The translations under genes and the position numbers were made by a program. The notes under the pieces were generated by a model that was given only the letters and a program-made list of their open reading frames with translations, did no database searches and had not been told where the DNA came from. From positions 41,145,852 through 41,209,851 of the forward strand of contig NC_080562.1 of NCBI RefSeq assembly GCF_030253575.1: a stretch of DNA of 64,000 bases, given 5' to 3'. Source of the DNA: Rhododendron vialii. Taxonomy: Eukaryota > Streptophyta > Magnoliopsida > Ericales > Ericaceae. Of this stretch, positions 58,932 through 64,000 are shown piece after piece (the stretch's first letter is position 1; each line of letters opens with the position of its first letter).

Positions 58932-59151
58932 CGCTTCGTGATTTCTGGGGGAGGGTTTGGATTTTTCGAGTCGCTTTTGAGGACCGAGCCTAGATCCGAG
59001 GCTGAGGCTTGGAGGGAGTCCGAGGGTAATAAATGATTGTCGCCAAGTGGAGAGAGAGACAGACAGACAGACCAGATTAACAATGACTATTCAATGTACT
59101 TGGTCACTACGTGGTTGTGTTCCAAACTCTTCTTTAAGTCCCAAACTCTAA

Positions 59152-59390
59152 GAGTCCGTTTCAGAACAGCTTCTTAAAAAATAAGTATTTATTTCACATT
59201 TTCAAACGCAAAGATAATGTAAACCAAAAATAAATTTTTAATTTTTTTTGCACCGTATTAAAGATCTCATTGAGATCTCTTAAAGAAGATCCATATTACA
59301 TATTTTTAGATTTCAATAAATCTATTATTTTTGAGCTTGAAATTATCTTCTTAAAAAATAAGTACTTATTCGGCTTTCTGAAACGGGGCC
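59152..59390. mobile_element. PIF/Harbinger-type MITE, 239 bp
   Basis: Left end GAGTCCGTTTCAGAACAGC; right end on the other strand GGCCCCGTTTCAGAAAGCC. TAA flanks both sides (59149-59151 and 59391-59393). Internal pairing continues through cttcttaaaaaataagta. It is non-coding and related internally to 42829-43005. Confidence 0.8.
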
Positions 59391-60046
59391 TAATTCACTG
59401 CACACATTTGTGTGAGTTTCATGTAACGAGAACCTCACAAATATGTAATGGAGAAATAATTTGAAGCACTACGTGGCGTTGCCCAAGGGCATTGAATAAT
59501 AATTTTATGAGCGAGTCGGGTAGGGCTCGTTCGTTTTGGTTTTCGAAAACCATCCTCTCCCTCTCAGTGCACGTCTCCAGTAAATTTTTTCTTTACTTTT
59601 ATCTATTTATCACTCTCCACTTATTAGCTCGAAAACCCCTCCCTCTCTCTCTCTCTCTTTCGGTCAATCGAAAATTCGAAAACCTTTTTCAAAATCCAAA
59701 AACGATTTCAGAGAAATACTACTGCTTTTGGTGCTGCCCGTTTGCCCGCAAGAGTTTGCGTGTCCACTGGGCTGCTGCCCGTCTTTACTCATTTTCCTAG
59801 TTTTATATTATGTCTGGTTTCTGGAGACTTTTTCTTACAAATTTTGAATGAATTTTGACAAAGACTGCCATTAACATAACGTCACAACAGTGCCTCGGTG
59901 CACAGCAGCTAATGCGAATGGAAAACGGTTTTTTTTTTTCTTCTGATATTTAAATTTGAACAGTTCATGTTACGGAGCTTGATTAGATGAGCTAAGTTAA
60001 AAAAATCAAGTCAATAAAATATCGGTAACTCAGTCATTAAAATATA

Positions 60047-60352
60047 CTCCTTTCCGTTCCTTTTTTATAGTCCAGTATTTCATTTTTGATTGTCCATTTA
60101 TAAGTATTCATTTTGTAAAGTTAGTGGATAAATGTTGGTGAATTTTTCATTTTGTACCTAAAAATAGATTCCATTTTGTACCTAAAAGTAGATTCCATTT
60201 TGAAAAATTAGTGAGTAAAAATGTAACGATGATATTTTCATAGAGGATAAGAATGAAAAGTGGAGGTAAAAATTGATGTGAAATGTGTAATGATGATGTC
60301 TTTTAATAAGTTGGAATTACGAAGCAAGATACTTAAATATGGACGGAGGGAA
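60047..60352. mobile_element. Stowaway MITE (Tc1/mariner)
   Basis: Left end CTCCTTTCCGTTCCTTTTTT; right end on the other strand TTCCCTCCGTCCATATTTAA. TA flanks both ends (60045-60046 and 60353-60354). A short internal duplication (gtacctaaaa(t/g)tagattccat) is visible near 60155-60200. 306 bp. Confidence 0.85.
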
Positions 60353-60354
60353 TA

Positions 60355-62349
60355 CTATTATTTTCAAAAAAATAATTGCAATCGAATTTTGTCATGTAGT
60401 TATCATTATGCGATCATATTGTTTTTTTCATATAATATTTCACTTATTCAGCTCTGCAATTGCAACAGTGCATATCATGCTTTAGATTGGGGATGAATTC
60501 TATTTTGGAATCACAATAGGTACCGCTTCTATCCTGAACTTGGGGAGGTGTTGTGCGGCTTGCTGTGTATATTTGGACAGTACGTTTAGCAATTCAACCG
60601 TCTATATTTTATTTCGGCAACAAAGGGCTCAGATGCTATTAAGATGGAGATGAAATTTGAACCATTAGAATGCTGAACTGATTGCTAGGATGTCGCACAA
60701 CACAGTGCTATGCGGCTGGTGCACCGTATCATCCCTCCTTTGGGTATAATAGGCCCCCAAATCCGTAGGAATACTACAATCACACCATATCTTACATATA
60801 TGCAAGCCTCACACATTTAACTGTGAAATTGAACCCAAACATATATGAGAGGAGTGTGGTTAGTAGGTGTTTACTTATCATTTGTGAATCCCTTTATATG
60901 AGTACTTCATGGTTCGTATTTTTCATGGCTTGTATTGTATAAGAATTTTTGTCATCAGATTTAGTTTACACACACTGCGACTAATTTATCTGACTCTAAA
61001 GTTGATGACCACAATTCCTCAAATGGCAAGGTATGGAATGTTACGGCGTTTGTGGGATTCGAATATACAACCTGATAGAGAACAAACACTTATTACTTTC
61101 TTGTGTCCGCTTGGCCAAAATCGTGGTGGTTTTCTTTTTCATTTCATTGTCATTGTAATCCTAAGTAGTAAAGCGATGCTCTTGTTGAACCGCAAGACTC
61201 ATTGATCACTTGATAGCCGTTTTAATTTCTCTTCGTGTTACTCAGTGGAGCCTAAAGCATAACCAATCAAAATGAAAGATTGTTTGAAATGGATTGCAAC
61301 TTTGTGATTTAATTCGCAAAGTGACTTTATTATTACAGTTGAAATGGATTGCAACTTTATTATTACAGTTGAACAATTGAAAGATCTTACAGTAATTAAT
61401 AAAGCTTCAATTAATATTCCAAAATTAAAAAAAAAGAAGAAAAAACTCCTTTTGAAGTGTACAAACTAGACTTGGAATTTGGACCTCTAAAAAAAGGGCT
61501 TGCCCGCCACCAACTCCATACACCCACTCGCACTTTTTCTGCTTTGAAGTAAGGGATTTGATAAGGGAAAAAAAAAGATGATCGGAATTTTCTTATTAAA
61601 ATCACTCATTTAAAATTGAATGCTCTAATAAAAAAATGAATAAAAAAGTGCGAAATAATATTTTGATTGGCTTTTATTCTCATTTCTCATCAAATCTCAC
61701 CACAGAGTTTAAATTCTTTTCACTTAAGTTGAAAACTCTACGGTTTTCGCGCATTTATTGTGGGCCCCTTATGCTTTTATTGCAGTAATCTAAATTGTTC
61801 AGCTTGTAAGAAATATTATATTTACAAAAAAATCAGTTTGATCGAATAATGATAGGTACATCAAAAATTAAATTTTGATTGATAAAATAGAAGGTTATGG
61901 ACAATTTAACGTTAAAATATTACAAAATCAAAATTCAATTTTTATATACTTATTGATGACCGATCACGTTAATTTTTGTGAGAATTTACCATACTACGGA
62001 GTTCACAAGATGAACGGTAGATTTTGCGAAAAGTTATTTATGAGGAATGCTACTAACACAATTCCAAACACAAGTGCGTCTGGAGCGGTTTGACGCAAAG
62101 AACGCAGTTTTGGTTGAGAGTTGGTACTTAGACCCTAGGGTTCTTTCCGAGAGATGCTATTGGTGCACAATTATTTGAACACGCATCAAACACGACCTCT
62201 TACATACTCGATGGTCTCATGCATTTAACACGAACCCACGTGTGGGAGATATTGTGTTTAAATAGTTGTACACCTAGCATTTTTGGGTTTTTTTTGACAC
62301 CCTTCTTAGGGCTGTGTGTTTCCTCCCGGAAGACACACAGTAATGTCTC
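60355..62349. other. Intergenic DNA upstream of the LpxK gene
   Basis: No gene is recognised. A 30-bp tandem repeat (gttgaaatggattgcaactt then tattattaca) lies at about 61315-61372. The stretch gaatgctactaacacaattc near 62044 resembles gaatgctactcacacaactc near 58141, so a dispersed repeat may be present. Promoter and leader of the LpxK gene must lie in the last few hundred bases. Confidence 0.4.
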
Positions 62350-64000
62350 ATGGAGAAATTACGAAGACTGGTGAGTCAAATAGCCCACACTCCACCATCC
62401 GAAAGACACACCAATCTCCCTACTTCCCAACTATCTCTCATCCCTCTCCTCTCCTTCGCTTCCTCTCTCTACGGCTTCGCTGTCTTCCTCCGCCACCGCT
62501 TCTACCACTTGGGTCTGCTCCGCCAAAGCCGGTAAAATCTTCCCTCCCTTCGTTTTTCCCAGTACGCAACCAGAAAGTTGTCTTCTTTCAATGCTAATCG
62601 GAAAACCCATTTTGCTTTTTGTCCAATTTAGGCCTTAATTTTTTTCCCTTTTCTTTTTGCTGGTAAAATGTTCCTTCTCTTGTTTTTCGAAGTAATCGAC
62701 CAGAGAGATGTCTTCTTTAAACGTGAATCGAAAAACCCATTTTGCCATTTGTTCAATTAAGGCCTTATGTTGTTTTAGATTTTTGATGTTTTTTTTGTGC
62801 ATTGAAGGCTGCCGGTGCCGGTGATTAGTGTTGGGAATTTGACGTGGGGAGGAAATGGGAAGACGCCGATGGTTGAGTTCATTGCTCGCTGGTTGGCTGA
62901 TTCTGGAATTTCACCTCTCATTCTTACTAGAGTACTTTTTCTTTTTTCTTTAAAGTTGTAAATTATTGTTGGATTTGGGGTTGGACCTGATGGTCTTTCT
63001 TGTTGCTTCAAAATTATTATTATTATTTTTATATGTGTATGCATGATGTTTAGAGGACGATTTGACCAAACTCAAGCTGTGGGTTTATAGTTACAGTTCT
63101 CTTTATCGGCCAATTATTCGGTACTTACCTGACCAGTTTAGGCTTTAGACAGAGAATCAAAGAGTGTTAATCTATAAATTCTCGACGTGCCAAAAAAAGA
63201 AGAAGAGTGTTAATGTAGTATAATCTTCTGGATAGATAGTGTTTAGCTTTTTCATTGTTTGGTAGTTTTACCATTTATTGAATAATCTAGAAGTGAACAA
63301 ATGGGGAATGTGGAAAAACTAAGCACAGGTTAATGAATTTGGTGTGGGTTACAAAAAAAGCTCAATGTTGTTAAAGAATGTGGCTGCTTTACTTGAATGT
63401 TCTTGAGAAGGTCATTAGCTTGGTAATGAAAATTTGAGGATTTTTTCTTTACTTCGTGAATGGTATGCATTTTAATTCTTGTTCTTAACTTCAAGATTTC
63501 TTCCTGTGTATTTCTTGAAACGTATTGATCTGCGAACTCTATTTACTGCTAGTGCTAGGTGTAACCAGTGTGTGATAAATCACCTATCTTCAATCAGGTA
63601 GGACTCTGTAGGTAGGAGTAATTTTGTTGGTGTTTCAGTGGATTGAGTTCATTTTCCTGGCAGGGATATGCTGGTGGGGATGAAGCAAAAATGCTTCAAA
63701 TGCATCTTTTGGGCACATCTGCCAAGATTGGTGTAGGTGCAAATCGAGCAGCCACTGCTACTAGTTTTCTTGAAAGGTACAGTTACATGGATCCCTGTAT
63801 TGGTTCATGCTTCAAGGGACGCTGTTCTAACCAGAAAATGGGAAGTAATTTGGAGTCGGACAAAATAGGAGCTGCAATTTTAGACGACGGAATGCAGGTA
63901 AAATAAAGTCTTGTTCCTGTTGTAATGCATCTTTTGTTGCATCGTGGAACAATATTCATCACAAGCTTTCTTTTCTTGTTTCTCGTATAGCACAGGAAAT
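62350..64000 (+). CDS. LPXK: Tetraacyldisaccharide 4'-kinase (LpxK), 5' part, runs off the window
   Basis: Exons 62350-62531, 62808-62931, 63664-63897 and a fourth starting at 63991 are in phase with GT-AG junctions. The protein begins [20 protein letters not shown] and, after a hydrophobic stretch ([20 protein letters not shown]-like, a membrane-associated N-terminal helix), reaches [20 protein letters not shown] with the P-loop GGNGKT near residue 75, then [24 protein letters not shown] and AAILDDGMQ. This is the N-terminal half of the LpxK kinase, which in bacteria phosphorylates the 4' position of the lipid A disaccharide. The plant enzyme is thought to act in mitochondria in a lipid A-like pathway whose product and role are not settled. 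The region between RAATA and ILDDG holds a plant-type insertion with several Cys ([10 protein letters not shown]). The C-terminal half lies outside the window. Confidence 0.93.

Overview
This window is nuclear DNA of a flowering plant, most likely a woody eudicot. Genes are split by GT-AG introns, coding sequence sits in AT-rich DNA, leaders carry long CT/GA microsatellites, and the families (ATG8, plastid GGPPS small subunit, GT31 galactosyltransferase, CASP-like, LpxK, S40, plant-type bromodomain) are those of land plants. I cannot fix the species. Nothing viral, LTR-type, bacterial or organellar was recognised.

Layout: (1) 1-4.65 kb holds a broken plant-mobile-domain (MAIN-like) gene whose 5' coding segment is split and partly duplicated around a 1.46-kb non-coding stretch. 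(2) 7.0-8.8 kb is a cluster of SINEs and a MITE ending just upstream of an S40-type senescence regulator gene (9638-10216). (3) 13.8-16.9 kb is a hAT transposon with a damaged transposase, inserted 24 bp beyond the stop codon of a GGPPS small-subunit gene on the minus strand (16954-17892). (4) 18-22.8 kb is repeat-rich: a long fold-back, a 154-bp tandem duplication, a Stowaway MITE and a 1.07-kb Harbinger-type MITE. (5) 23241-28716 is an 11-exon beta-1,3-galactosyltransferase gene. (6) 31532-33175 is a 3-exon CASP-like membrane protein gene. (7) 34612-41755 is a complete-looking 7.1-kb Mutator-like element (MULE) with about 130-bp terminal inverted repeats and a perfect 10-bp target duplication. 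It carries a three-domain transposase (PB1-like, MULE/SWIM, CCHC plus GRG-rich tail) and, in convergent orientation, a second gene for a GRF zinc finger, coiled coil and C-terminal membrane segment. (8) 43-46.8 kb holds nested MITEs and a hAT deletion derivative with an 8-bp target duplication. (9) 47323-50067 is an ATG8 autophagy gene with a leader intron. (10) 51037-51222 is a probable small unknown gene. (11) 52161-58838 (minus) is a 9-exon bromodomain gene of the BRD1/2/13 type with a coding minisatellite. (12) 62350 to the right edge is the 5' part of an LpxK (tetraacyldisaccharide 4'-kinase) gene.

The host genes are unrelated single loci rather than a pathway cluster. The most interesting unit is the MULE, which looks recent and possibly still functional and pairs its transposase with an antisense membrane-anchored GRF protein. 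All exon boundaries were read by eye from splice signals, phase and protein family memory; they sum to whole codons but are not tested against transcripts.
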